From CAWHMN01 sp051001135 (GTDB lineage Bacteria; Acidobacteriota; Terriglobia; Terriglobales; Acidobacteriaceae), in contig JBPCNO010000099.1 in NCBI GenBank assembly GCA_051001135.1, positions 1 through 44,952 on the forward strand: 44,952 nt of DNA. The letters are read 5' to 3'. The notes below the pieces were generated by a model. The model saw only the letters and a program-made list of their open reading frames with translations. It was not told the DNA's origin and did not search any database. Positions 1-7,694 of this stretch are shown here, one piece after another. Position 1 is the stretch's first letter. Each line of letters begins with the position of its first letter. The position numbers were made by a program, and so were the translations under genes.

Positions 1-120
1 CTTTACGAGCGAGAAGCGGGATGCGCCTTTGGCGCATGACCCACCCTACGCGCTGGAGAGATGTGGAGGACGCCGGATGTAGGGGAGCGCGTAGAATGGG
101 GCACCCGGCGCGGTAAAGGG
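1..120. repeat. 120-bp direct repeat, copy 1
   Basis: Positions 1-120 are identical base for base to 248-367. The unit holds a perfect palindrome (ATGCGCC TTT GGCGCAT) and a second inverted repeat (CTACGCGCT ... AGCGCGTAG) framed by CCCACCC and GGGGCACCCG, the signature of the dispersed repeat seen elsewhere in the window. This copy touches the window edge, so the true unit may be longer. No gene is visible in it. Confidence 0.9.
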
Positions 121-247
121 GTCTCTATTTCCAGTCTAGCGGGTTGAGGGTAAAGGTACGCCAAGCCGCCGGTGACGATGGTCACGTGAGGGGTTCAGGG
201 GTCAGGATCAGGGTCAGATTGATGTCGACCCATCGAGTTTCCACTTT

Positions 248-367
248 CTTTACGAGCGAGAAGCGGGATGCGCCTTTGGCGCATGACCCACCCTACGCGC
301 TGGAGAGATGTGGAGGACGCCGGATGTAGGGGAGCGCGTAGAATGGGGCACCCGGCGCGGTAAAGGG
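248..367. repeat. 120-bp direct repeat, copy 2
   Basis: This is an exact second copy of 1-120. The 127-bp spacer between the copies contains CAGGGGTCAGGATCAGGG, a match to the GGGATCAG-type repeats at 29044, 30064 and 38757. The block lies beyond the 3' end of the leftward ferritin-like operon; no coding capacity is evident between 1 and 448. Confidence 0.9.
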
Positions 368-380
368 AGAGAGGGCGGAG

Positions 381-409
381 AAAAGCCCCGGCGGTTGGCC
401 GGGGCTTTT
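381..409. terminator. Bidirectional intrinsic terminator
   Basis: A perfect 12-bp stem (AAAAGCCCCGGC, 381-392, with GCCGGGGCTTTT, 398-409) has a 5-nt loop and ends in TTTT on both strands. It lies 40 bp beyond the stop of the ferritin-like gene on the minus strand, so it most likely ends that operon. It could also stop transcription entering from the left. Confidence 0.85.
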
Positions 410-412
410 GTC

Positions 413-448
413 TTTTGCGGGAGGGCCTGGTTTTGCGGGAGGGCCTGG
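413..448. repeat. 18-bp perfect tandem duplication
   Basis: TTTTGCGGGAGGGCCTGG occurs at 413-430 and again, without spacer, at 431-448. It sits directly against the stop codon (449-451, minus strand) of the ferritin-like gene, between that stop and the terminator. It looks like a replication-slippage duplication. Confidence 0.9.
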
Positions 449-1369
449 TTATTTGATGGTGCCGTTCAACCCTTGGGGGAAGAAGACACCGGGTTTGGGG
501 CCGCCGTAGACGATGCTCAGAACCTGCGCGGTGGTGCGGCTGAAGGCGAGAGCGTTCGCGTCCGCGTCGACCACCGTGGAAGCGCCGCTGGGGAGCGTGC
601 CAACCCCAATATCATCCGGGGTGGTGGGCGGCGGGGTGAGCGCGGCCGCGCTCAGCGCCGCACGCGCTGCCGCGATCTGCGTTGACGCTGCCTGTGCGGC
701 AGGACCAGCCGCATAGATCCGGGTGCGGATGCTCCCTGCGTGGTAGGCCTCCACCGCCAGGATGCCGGCCGCGGCAAACAGGGTTTTCGGATCGGAGATC
801 AGCCCAGCCGCACCGTGATAGGCGGTGACCCCGACATCCTCGAAGATGAAGGAGCCGAGCAGGAAGTTCGCCTCACTGGCAAACGGATCGAAGGATGCGC
901 CGAGTCCCGCGACCACCGCCAGCGCGTTGAAGCTGTTCATCAGATCGAGGTTGGGTTGCGCCACGTAACTGGAGCCGATGGCGCCCTGCAGGAAGAGAAC
1001 GTGATTCCGCTCCTCCTGCGCTGTCTCATTGGCGTACTGCTGCAACAGCGGGGTAGTGAACGGGACCATGGGGCTGGCCTTGACCGTTACGGTGCCGCCG
1101 GCAGTGCCACCGCCACCCTTGATGGGCACGGGGTTGGACGCCAGCTTATCCATGGTCATGCCGGTGGTCGCCAGAGTGTAGTACTGGGCCTCAAGATATT
1201 CGAGATTGAGGGCGAAGTTGAGGATGTCGTTATCGGTGGGAGCAGACTGCGCCTGCGCGCTCCTGGCGATGGCCAAACCGGCCAGGGCAGCGCCACCCAG
1301 CATGATGGCGGATCGGCGGCTGGATGTTCTCTGCTCTGCGTTCTTCAAAAGGGTCTCGGTCGTTTCCAT
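449..1369 (-). CDS. Exported ferritin-like domain protein (306 aa)
   Basis: The protein belongs to the ferritin-like family that includes plant desiccation-related PCC13-62 proteins; the biochemical role of bacterial members is not well defined. Residues 15-40 form a twin-arginine-type signal (SSRRSAIMLGG, then a hydrophobic stretch ending SAQA), so export of a folded protein is likely. The four-helix core carries candidate metal ligands: NLEYLEAQYY (about 56-64), QEERNH (118-123), FEDVGVTAYH (176-185) and VEAYH (206-210). The start has an AGGACAGG ribosome site just upstream. It lies 12 bp after a paralogue on the same strand (1382-2320), evidently in one operon. Metal binding is inferred from the motifs only. 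Confidence 0.85.
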   Translation of the reverse strand: METTETLLKNAEQRTSSRRSAIMLGGAALAGLAIARSAQAQSAPTDNDILNFALNLEYLEAQYYTLATTGMTMDKLASNPVPIKGGGGTAGGTVTVKASPMVPFTTPLLQQYANETAQEERNHVLFLQGAIGSSYVAQPNLDLMNSFNALAVVAGLGASFDPFASEANFLLGSFIFEDVGVTAYHGAAGLISDPKTLFAAAGILAVEAYHAGSIRTRIYAAGPAAQAASTQIAAARAALSAAALTPPPTTPDDIGVGTLPSGASTVVDADANALAFSRTTAQVLSIVYGGPKPGVFFPQGLNGTIK

Positions 1370-1381
1370 GTCTGCCTGTCC

Positions 1382-2320
1382 TTAGCTAGCCGTCGCTGTG
1401 ATCTTGCCGTTGAGTCCATTGGGGAAGAAACCACCCTTGCTTACCACTCCAGGAGTCGCACTGAGATACACGATATGCAGCACCTGATCGGTGGTGCGGC
1501 CATAGGCGATGGAGGTCTTGGGGTCGGCCGCGACGATGGTGGTGGGGGATACCGCCGTCTCGAAGCCGCCGCTCAGATTGGTCGCACTCCCACCGCTCGC
1601 AGTAGCGCGCAGCGCGGCGATCTGGTTGGCGTAGGTGAGGTAGGGAGCGCCGAGATAGTTGAGGATGGTGCGGATCTCGGCGGCGTGATATGCCTCCACT
1701 GCCAGGATGCCGGCCGCGGTCCCAAGGATGGTCTTGCTTTGCAGCGAGATGGAAGCGCCGTGGTAAGCGGTGACGCCTACATCCTCAAAGGTGAATGCGC
1801 CGACGATGAAGCTGTTCTCATCCGCGAAGGGGTTGAACGCAGGGCCAATGCCGGCAGCCATCGCCGCTGCATTGAAGGAGCCGCTCAAATCGATGGCCGG
1901 GCGATCCACGGCAGCCGGGCCGAGCGCGCTGCGGAGGAGGCGGACATGGGCGAGCTCATTCGCCGCAATTTCGAGCGCGTACGCCTTGATGGCGGGGGTA
2001 GCGAACGTGACCTGAGTGCCGCCGGTGACCGCGCCGGGGTTCGCCCCGATATCCGCGGCGGTCAAGCCTGTACCGGTGGCAGCGCGCAGGTAGAACTCGG
2101 CCTCCAGGTACTCCAGGTTGAGAGCGAAGTTCAAGATGTCGGTGTCGGTGTAGGTGACCCCCGGAGGCGTAGGTACCGGGGTAGGGGTCGGCACATGTGA
2201 GGGCTGGCCGCCACAGCCAACCGCGCCGATCGCCGCTGCCGCTCCGACGCTGGTGCCGACGCCAGCCAGGAATTTGCGGCGCGAAACTCCGCGTTTCAGT
2301 AATTCGTTCAGCTTGTCCAC
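1382..2320 (-). CDS. Exported ferritin-like domain lipoprotein (312 aa)
   Basis: This is a paralogue of the next gene downstream, with the same core motifs: NLEYLEAEFY, ANELAH, FEDVGVTAYHGA and VEAYHAAEIR. I place the start at GTG 2320 because GGAAAGG lies 7 nt upstream; an in-frame ATG at 2386 would add 22 residues that lack a good ribosome site. From the GTG the protein begins with SRRKFLAGVG, a strong Tat motif, and GAVGC, a lipobox-like site, followed by a Pro/Thr-rich linker (PTPTPVPTPP). It is therefore probably a Tat-exported lipoprotein, whereas its neighbour looks soluble. As first gene of the pair it should carry the promoter, which I could not place confidently. Function beyond ferritin-like fold is unknown. 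Confidence 0.85.
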   Translation of the reverse strand: MDKLNELLKRGVSRRKFLAGVGTSVGAAAAIGAVGCGGQPSHVPTPTPVPTPPGVTYTDTDILNFALNLEYLEAEFYLRAATGTGLTAADIGANPGAVTGGTQVTFATPAIKAYALEIAANELAHVRLLRSALGPAAVDRPAIDLSGSFNAAAMAAGIGPAFNPFADENSFIVGAFTFEDVGVTAYHGASISLQSKTILGTAAGILAVEAYHAAEIRTILNYLGAPYLTYANQIAALRATASGGSATNLSGGFETAVSPTTIVAADPKTSIAYGRTTDQVLHIVYLSATPGVVSKGGFFPNGLNGKITATAS

Positions 2321-2672
2321 GATGATGCCTTTCCCGGTTTGGTTTTTTGCAAACTTTCGTTTATGCGTAGGTTGAACAGCACGCACTGCAGCCTAGCTGA
2401 GAATCGTCCGGCCCAGCCCTCACCCAAAGGTGGGATGAGCGGAACAACGGAACCTCCACCCAGTGCCTAGCGGAGTAGCTGCCCGAAGATGCTCATGGGC
2501 TGCGCCTCCTGGAGAGGGAACGTGACGTTGCCTTTGCCGGATTGGTAGAAGAGCGAAAATCGGCTAATTTTGTCTTCAAGTGATTACCGTTGCGCAATGT
2601 CATGCAGCAGGTACTCTACAGATTCCATGCGTGCTTGTATATCTGAAGTAACCAATCTCTTTTTTTACGACC
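2321..2672. other. Divergent intergenic region
   Basis: This 352-bp region separates the leftward ferritin-like operon from the rightward lipoprotein gene. It contains a plausible promoter for the latter (2615-2643). On the minus strand a 9-codon ORF (2496 to 2467, MSIFGQLLR) is preceded by a perfect AGGAGG at 8 nt spacing; it may be a leader peptide or chance. No RNA gene or dispersed repeat is recognisable. Confidence 0.5.
2615..2643 (+). promoter_or_regulatory. Putative sigma-70-type promoter
   Basis: TCTACA (2615-2620) and TATATC (2638-2643) are separated by exactly 17 bp. Transcription would begin about 20-25 nt before the ATG at 2673, and that ATG has no Shine-Dalgarno sequence, so the mRNA leader would be short and the initiation atypical. 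This is a match by eye only. Confidence 0.35.
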
Positions 2673-3974
2673 ATGACTATATACCCCCGGGTTCTGCGCG
2701 CGTTGCCAATTGCTCTTTGCTTGTTGCTGCCCGCCGGTTGCAAGCGTCTCCGCACTTCCAAGCCGGAAGATACGGTCTATGTGGTCGCGAAGGAGACCTA
2801 TCTCCGGGACCGGGTAGCCGCGGTATCGAATAAGGTCGCGCCGGTGGTGAACGGCGAACGGCTGGTGGTTCTGGAGCGCGCGCGGCGCTTCCTGAAGGTA
2901 AAGACGGACGGCGGGCAGGTGGGCTGGCTGGAGGAGCATGCGGTCATTGACCAATCGACCGTGGACGCTTTCAAGGCGTTGCAGCAGCAGCACGCGCGCG
3001 ATCCGGTGGTGGCCACGGCGATTCTGCGCGATGAACTCTATGCGCATCTGCAGCCGGGACGCGACACAGAGCGTTTTATGCTGCTGCCGGAAGGCGACAA
3101 GCTGCAGTTGCTGGAGCGCGCGAGCGTGCCCAAACTGACGCCGGAGCAATCCTCGGTCGCGGCGGCGCGCAAGCAGCAGGCGGCGCGGATGGAAGCGGCG
3201 GCGACTCGGGCGGCGAACGCGGAGGCGCAGAAGCAGGCAGCCGCCAAGAAGACGCCGGATTTCGCCAAGCCAGCCGCGCCTCCCGCGGCGCCGGCCGGGG
3301 CCTTTGTGCTGTCGCCTAAGGCGCCACCCGCGCCGGGTGCGCCTCCGCAGCCGATGGAGGACTGGTGGCTGGTGCGAGACGCGAGCGGGCAAGTGGGCTG
3401 GCTGCTCGCTCGGCGGCTGGATGTGGATGTGCCGGAGGAGGTCATCCGCTACGCCGAAGGACAGAAGATCGTGGGCGCCTACCTGCTCGCGAAGGTGCCG
3501 GATGCGGCATCGCCATTCCCGGACGAGCAGGCGCCGGAGTATGTGGCGGTGCTGAATCCGTATGTGGATGGGCTGCCCTACGACTTCAGCCAGCTTCGGG
3601 TCTTCGTGTGGAACGCGAAGAAGCATCGCTATGAAGGGGGCCTGCGGGAGAAGGACCTGGTCGGCTACCTGCCCGTGGTGGTGAAGCACCAGCAGTTAGA
3701 TCCGGGCGGCCCGGCGGTGCCTACCTTTACGGTGAAGCTGGGCGCAGAGGGAGCCGTTCCGGGCCTCGATCCAGTGACCGGACGCATCCGCCAGGTGCCG
3801 ACGGTGACGGAGACCTATCGGCTGGATGGCGAGATGGTGAAGCGTGTGCTGGCGCCGGGCGAGACACCGCCGGAGACGGCGAGTTCAGCGTCGCCGGAAG
3901 AGCAGAAACGGCGCCGGGAACGCAGGGAGGCCAAGGCGAGATGGCATGCGGAGCATGGGAAGAGGCGGCGGTAA
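2673..3974 (+). CDS. SH3-domain lipoprotein (433 aa)
   Basis: The N-terminus is a lipoprotein signal: a hydrophobic stretch (RALPIALCLLL) followed by the lipobox LPAGC, giving a mature Cys near residue 23. Residues about 35-90 resemble a bacterial SH3 domain (TVYVVAKETYLRD ... VGWLEEHAVI), and a related segment near 230-250 (VRDASGQVGWLLARRLDV) suggests a second copy. Between them is an Ala/Gln/Lys-rich, probably helical or disordered linker (about 165-225). The C-terminus is strongly basic (RRRERREAKARWHAEHGKRRR in part). Such domains often bind peptidoglycan or other cell-wall ligands, so an envelope role is inferred. ATG 2673 lacks a ribosome site, but a later start would lose the lipoprotein signal. 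The gene stands alone and converges on the aminotransferase gene. Confidence 0.75.
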   Translation: MTIYPRVLRALPIALCLLLPAGCKRLRTSKPEDTVYVVAKETYLRDRVAAVSNKVAPVVNGERLVVLERARRFLKVKTDGGQVGWLEEHAVIDQSTVDAFKALQQQHARDPVVATAILRDELYAHLQPGRDTERFMLLPEGDKLQLLERASVPKLTPEQSSVAAARKQQAARMEAAATRAANAEAQKQAAAKKTPDFAKPAAPPAAPAGAFVLSPKAPPAPGAPPQPMEDWWLVRDASGQVGWLLARRLDVDVPEEVIRYAEGQKIVGAYLLAKVPDAASPFPDEQAPEYVAVLNPYVDGLPYDFSQLRVFVWNAKKHRYEGGLREKDLVGYLPVVVKHQQLDPGGPAVPTFTVKLGAEGAVPGLDPVTGRIRQVPTVTETYRLDGEMVKRVLAPGETPPETASSASPEEQKRRRERREAKARWHAEHGKRRR

Positions 3975-3999
3975 GGCAGGGCAAGGGATCAGGGAAGAA

Positions 4000-4142
4000 C
4001 CCACCCTTCGCAAGCTCAGGATGGGGCACCCGGTTTTGTGGTATCCCAGCCTTCGCTACGCTCAGGATGGGCACCCGGTTCTGTGGGTAGGAGGGAAAAT
4101 CCCCACCCCAGCTACGCTGGAATGGGGCACCCGGTTTTGTGG
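4000..4142. repeat. Three tandem palindromic intergenic repeats
   Basis: Three diverged copies of the CCCACCC...GGGGCACCCG element follow each other, each ending CACCCGGTT(T/C)TGTGG (at 4027, 4072 and 4128). The first two hold CTTCGC...GCTCAGGATGGG; the third is changed in the middle (CAGCTACGCTGGAATGGGG). They fill the gap between the convergent lipoprotein and aminotransferase genes. Confidence 0.8.
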
Positions 4143-4160
4143 CGCTCCGCTTATCCCAGA

Positions 4161-5375
4161 TCAGCGGAAGAAGCGGGAGATGGCGGCGACGACGCGCTCC
4201 TGCTCGTCCGCGCGGAGCTGGGGGAAGATGGGCAGCGCCAGGACCTCCCGCGCGGCGCGCTCGCTCTCCGGGAAGTCTCCCTCGCGGTAGCCGAGGAAGC
4301 GGAGCGACTGCTGGAGATGCAGCGGGAGCGGGTAGTAGATCTCGCTGCCGATGCGCTGCTCAGTAAGAAAGGCGCGCAGCTCGTCGCGGCGGCGCACGCG
4401 GATGACGTACTGGTGGAAGACGTGCCGGGCGCGGGGATCGGTGAAGGGGAGTACGACGCTGCCTTCACGCCGGTCTTCGGGATAGATCGCGTCCGCTTCG
4501 ACCAGACCGGCCTGACGGAAGAGTTGATCGTAGCCGGTGGCCAGCGCGCGACGACGCTCGGTCCAGATATCCAGGAATCGTAGTTTGACCAGCAGGACGG
4601 CGGCCTGAAGCGTATCCAGGCGGCTGTTCCAGCCGATCTCGTCGTGATAGTAGCGGCGGCGCATGCCGTGCGCGCGCAGGGACCGCATGCGCTCGGCCGC
4701 GTCCGGGTCCACCGTCGTGACCATGCCGGCGTCGCCCGCGGCGGCCAGATTCTTGGTGGGATAGAAGCTGAACGCGGCCGCGTGGGCGAGCGAACCGGCG
4801 CGACGGCCGTTCCACTCCGCCGCGAAGGCCTGGGCGGCGTCTTCGATCAGCAATGCGGAGCCGTTTCCGGCGAGCGTCTGCAGGCTGTCGATGTCGGCGC
4901 ACTGGCCGTAAAGGTGGACGGGAAGGATTGCGCTAAAGCGTGTGGCACGGATGGCGGTGGGCTGACGGTCAGAGACTTCGCGCACCGCCGCAGGCGAGAG
5001 ATTGAAGGTGCGGGGATCGATATCGGCGAGAACCGGGACGGCGCCCAGGCGCAGGATGGAGCTGACGGTGGCGAAGAAGCTGAAGGGGGTGGTGAGGACG
5101 CGGTCGCCGGGACCGATGCCAAGGCCGGCCATGGCCAGCCACAACGCGTCGGTGCCGGAGGCGCAGCCGATGGCATGTGGGACGTGGCAAAACTCCGCCG
5201 CCATCTGCTCGAAGCTGGTTACCTGCTCGCCCAGGATGAAGTGCTGCGACTGCAGCACACGCTCGATGGCGGAGAGGACCTCTTCGCCGACTTCGGCGTA
5301 CTCCCGCGAGAAGTCCAACAGGGGAACGGCGGGGGGCTGCTGGGACGATTCTTCTCCCATCCCAGGGTTCCGCAT
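4161..5375 (-). CDS. DegT/DnrJ/EryC1/StrS-family PLP aminotransferase (404 aa)
   Basis: The family uses pyridoxal phosphate to transaminate keto-sugar nucleotides for cell-surface glycans or secondary metabolites. The N-terminal block VPLLDFSREYAEV, the FILGEQVTSFE segment, the substrate/cofactor loop ASGTDALWLAMAGLGIG, the PLP-binding LIEDAAQAF and the lysine-bearing SFYPTKNLAAAGDAG (Lys near residue 229) are all present, and the length is usual. The C-terminal part (EIYYPLPLHLQQS) is also typical. Several in-frame ATGs exist at the N-terminus (5375 and 5360); neither has a strong ribosome site. No other sugar-nucleotide genes adjoin it, so its substrate cannot be inferred from context. It converges on the SH3 lipoprotein gene across three repeats and diverges from hfq. 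Confidence 0.9.
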   Translation of the reverse strand: MRNPGMGEESSQQPPAVPLLDFSREYAEVGEEVLSAIERVLQSQHFILGEQVTSFEQMAAEFCHVPHAIGCASGTDALWLAMAGLGIGPGDRVLTTPFSFFATVSSILRLGAVPVLADIDPRTFNLSPAAVREVSDRQPTAIRATRFSAILPVHLYGQCADIDSLQTLAGNGSALLIEDAAQAFAAEWNGRRAGSLAHAAAFSFYPTKNLAAAGDAGMVTTVDPDAAERMRSLRAHGMRRRYYHDEIGWNSRLDTLQAAVLLVKLRFLDIWTERRRALATGYDQLFRQAGLVEADAIYPEDRREGSVVLPFTDPRARHVFHQYVIRVRRRDELRAFLTEQRIGSEIYYPLPLHLQQSLRFLGYREGDFPESERAAREVLALPIFPQLRADEQERVVAAISRFFR

Positions 5376-5654
5376 CAGTTTTTCCCGTCCGTCTTCCGCA
5401 TCAAGCCGATGCTATCACCGTAGCCACGGCAGCTTCTTCTTGCATCCTAGTTGCGATAGCGGTGTAGCCTGTGCCGAAGGTCCCCTTTCCGGAGGGTAAG
5501 GACAGCTTGTAAGCTGGGTGGGCAAATTGCGGGTAAGGCCGGAGCGAACTCGACGCTCCATTTCGTTGCTGTATGTGTATGCGCAGTCATTCTGCAAGCT
5601 GCCGGAGGGAAGAGGCAGGATTGCACGCCTAAGAGGGCACAGGAGATCGGCACC

Positions 5655-5960
5655 ATGGAAAGTAAGCCGGCACAAAACATTCAGGACACCTTTCTGAACA
5701 CCGTTCGGAAAGACAAAACGCCCATCACCATTTATCTGGTGAGCGGGGTAAAGCTGACCGGCAAGATCCGGTCGTTCGACAAGTATTCCGTTCTGCTGGA
5801 GAACAACAGCCAGGAGCAACTCATCTTCAAGCATGCCATCTCTACGGTGGTGAGCAATCGATCGGTAATGCACACCGAACACCGGCCGGGGCACGTCTCC
5901 GCAGCCGCGCCGGTACCCACGGCCGGCAACGCGGCGCAGCGGCCGGAGCCAGAGGTCTAA
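5655..5960 (+). CDS. hfq: RNA chaperone Hfq (101 aa)
   Basis: Hfq is a hexameric Sm-like protein that pairs small RNAs with mRNAs. The Sm1 region (QDTFLNTVRKDKTPITIYLVSGVKL and following) and Sm2 region (QLIFKHAISTV) are intact; IFKHAIST corresponds to the conserved Y/F-KHA RNA-binding segment. The C-terminal tail is Ala/Pro/Gly-rich, as is common. Total length matches E. coli Hfq (102 aa). The ATG has AGGAGATC a short distance upstream. hflX starts 16 bp after the stop, giving the hfq-hflX order known from proteobacteria, probably one transcript. Confidence 0.97.
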   Translation: MESKPAQNIQDTFLNTVRKDKTPITIYLVSGVKLTGKIRSFDKYSVLLENNSQEQLIFKHAISTVVSNRSVMHTEHRPGHVSAAAPVPTAGNAAQRPEPEV

Positions 5961-5975
5961 GGCCAGCCGCGTACG

Positions 5976-7430
5976 TTGCCGATTCCACAGCCTGAAGGCG
6001 GAAACGCGAACCGCGCCCTGCTGGTCGCAGTCGAGCTGCCAGCTCCGCGGCGTGCTCTATCGCGCTCCGCGGCCGCGGCCAGGCGCGCGGCCGAACCGGG
6101 GCATCCACTCGATGCGGAAGCCGCGAACGGCGGGGAAGACACGGTTGCTGCCGCCCTCGATCGCGCGCCAGGGGATCGCCCACCACGGGCCGCTGGGCAG
6201 AAGGGCCAGGCGCATCTCGACTTCGAGGCTGGACTGCTGGAGTTCCGCGAGCTGGTAGAGAGCGCCGGCGGGGTGATCGCGGGCGAGGTGCTGCAGCGGC
6301 GGTTGCGTCCCGATCCAGCGACCCTGGTGGGCAAGGGAAAGATCGTCGAGATCGCCGGGGCCGCCGCTTCGGCTGAGGCGGACGTGATTCTGTTCGATCA
6401 GAATTTGTCGCCGACACAGTTACGAAATCTGGAGCGCGAGCTGCCCTGCCGGGTGGTGGATCGCACGCAACTGATCCTGGACATCTTCGCTCGCCACGCA
6501 CGCACCCGGGAGGGGCAGTTGCAGGTGGAGCTGGCGCAGCTTGAGTACATGCTGCCGCGGCTGACCGGGCGGGGCGCGGAGATGTCGCAACTGGGCGGCG
6601 GTATCGGCACCCGCGGTCCCGGTGAGACCAAGCTTGAAACCGACCGGCGGCGCATCGGGCGCAGGCTGGTGCAACTGCGGCGCGAGCTGGAATCGGTACG
6701 GCGCGTGCGCACCCAGCAACGGCAGCGGCGAGAGGCGGTCCCGGTCCCCACCGTCGCGCTCGTTGGCTATACCAATGCCGGCAAAAGCACGTTGTTCAAC
6801 GCACTGACCCAGGCGGATGTGGTGACGTCCTCGCGCATGTTTGCCACCCTCGACCCCAAGCTGCGGGCCATCACGCTGCCCTCGCGCCGCAAGGTGCTGC
6901 TGTCGGATACGGTCGGTTTCATCCGCGACCTGCCGCACACGCTGGTGACCTCCTTCCGGGCGACGCTCGAAGAGGTGCAGAAGGCTGAGGTACTGCTGCA
7001 TGTGCAGGACTGCGCCAGCGGCCGGCAGGAGGAGCAGAAGGCCGAGGTGGAAAAGGTATTGGCGGAGCTGGGCTGCAAGGACAAGCCGCAGATCGAAGTC
7101 TGGAACAAAATAGATCTGCTGAGCGCGGCGGAGCGGTCCGCGCTTTCGACCGGCCCCGATGGCAGAGCGGATCGGGTGCCGGTATCGGCCATCGAAGGGG
7201 CAGGGCTGGACGGGCTGCTCGGGCAGATCGACAAGGCGCTCGAGGCCGACCCGCTGGTGCGGAAGAGCTTCCGGATTCCGCAGAGCGAGGGCGCCACCCT
7301 GGCGGCGCTCGAGCGCGGAGCGCGGGTGGGGAAACGCCGGTTTGTGGAAGAAGAGGTGCTGTTCAGCGCGGACGGACCGGCTTCACTGCTGAACCGCTAT
7401 CGCAAGTACTGGGTTGCGGCGACCGAATAG
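5976..7430 (+). CDS. hflX: Ribosome-associated GTPase HflX (484 aa)
   Basis: HflX binds ribosomes, splits stalled ones and hydrolyses GTP. The N-terminal domain has LVGKGKIVEIA (117-127), VILFDQNLSPTQLRNLE (137-153), RTQLILDIFA and the glycine-rich GGGIGTRGPGETKLETDRR (207-225). The G domain has G1 GYTNAGKS (264-271), G3 DTVGF (311-315) and G4 NKID (377-380). The start is TTG 5976; I accept it because NRALLVAVELP (12-22) is the family's first strand and lies before any ATG. Between that strand and the first helix (about residue 85) is an insert of about 50 low-complexity Ala/Arg residues that ordinary HflX lacks. LHVQDCAS replaces the common LHVVDAS. It probably shares a transcript with hfq. 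Confidence 0.95.
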   Translation: MPIPQPEGGNANRALLVAVELPAPRRALSRSAAAARRAAEPGHPLDAEAANGGEDTVAAALDRAPGDRPPRAAGQKGQAHLDFEAGLLEFRELVESAGGVIAGEVLQRRLRPDPATLVGKGKIVEIAGAAASAEADVILFDQNLSPTQLRNLERELPCRVVDRTQLILDIFARHARTREGQLQVELAQLEYMLPRLTGRGAEMSQLGGGIGTRGPGETKLETDRRRIGRRLVQLRRELESVRRVRTQQRQRREAVPVPTVALVGYTNAGKSTLFNALTQADVVTSSRMFATLDPKLRAITLPSRRKVLLSDTVGFIRDLPHTLVTSFRATLEEVQKAEVLLHVQDCASGRQEEQKAEVEKVLAELGCKDKPQIEVWNKIDLLSAAERSALSTGPDGRADRVPVSAIEGAGLDGLLGQIDKALEADPLVRKSFRIPQSEGATLAALERGARVGKRRFVEEEVLFSADGPASLLNRYRKYWVAATE

Positions 7431-7615
7431 AGCTCGGCGTTGAGTGCGGCGCAATAGAAAACCGCTCCGGCGAGGAAGTGGAGGTACTTTCCTCACCGTG
7501 CGGTCTTCTGGTCCTGAAACGGACCGTGGCGATTGATCCAGTCTACGCCGGGGTGGCGGTACGTCAAGGTCAATACTTTGTTCTTTCGCGAATCGCTGCG
7601 AGGACCTTGCGGTCT

Positions 7616-7662
7616 CCCACCCTTCCCCTTCGACTACGCTCAGGGTCAGGATGGGGCACCCG
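7616..7662. repeat. Palindromic intergenic repeat, extended copy
   Basis: CCCACCCTT (7616) to GGGGCACCCG (7662), with an enlarged centre (CCCCTTCGACTACGCTCAGGGTCAGGA). It occupies the gap between convergent hflX and the VWFA-related gene. The rest of 7431-7694 shows a possible imperfect stem (GAGGAAGT ... ACTTTCCTC, about 7473-7495) that might act as hflX terminator, but no gene. Confidence 0.75.
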
Positions 7663-7694
7663 GGGTTTGCTCAGGGGGCATGTGTGCAACTCGC

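Noticed and set aside
740..2200. A 486-codon plus-strand open frame across the ferritin-like genes
   Set aside because: It lies opposite two clear ferritin-like genes with signal peptides and ribosome sites; its product is Gly/Arg-rich without motifs.
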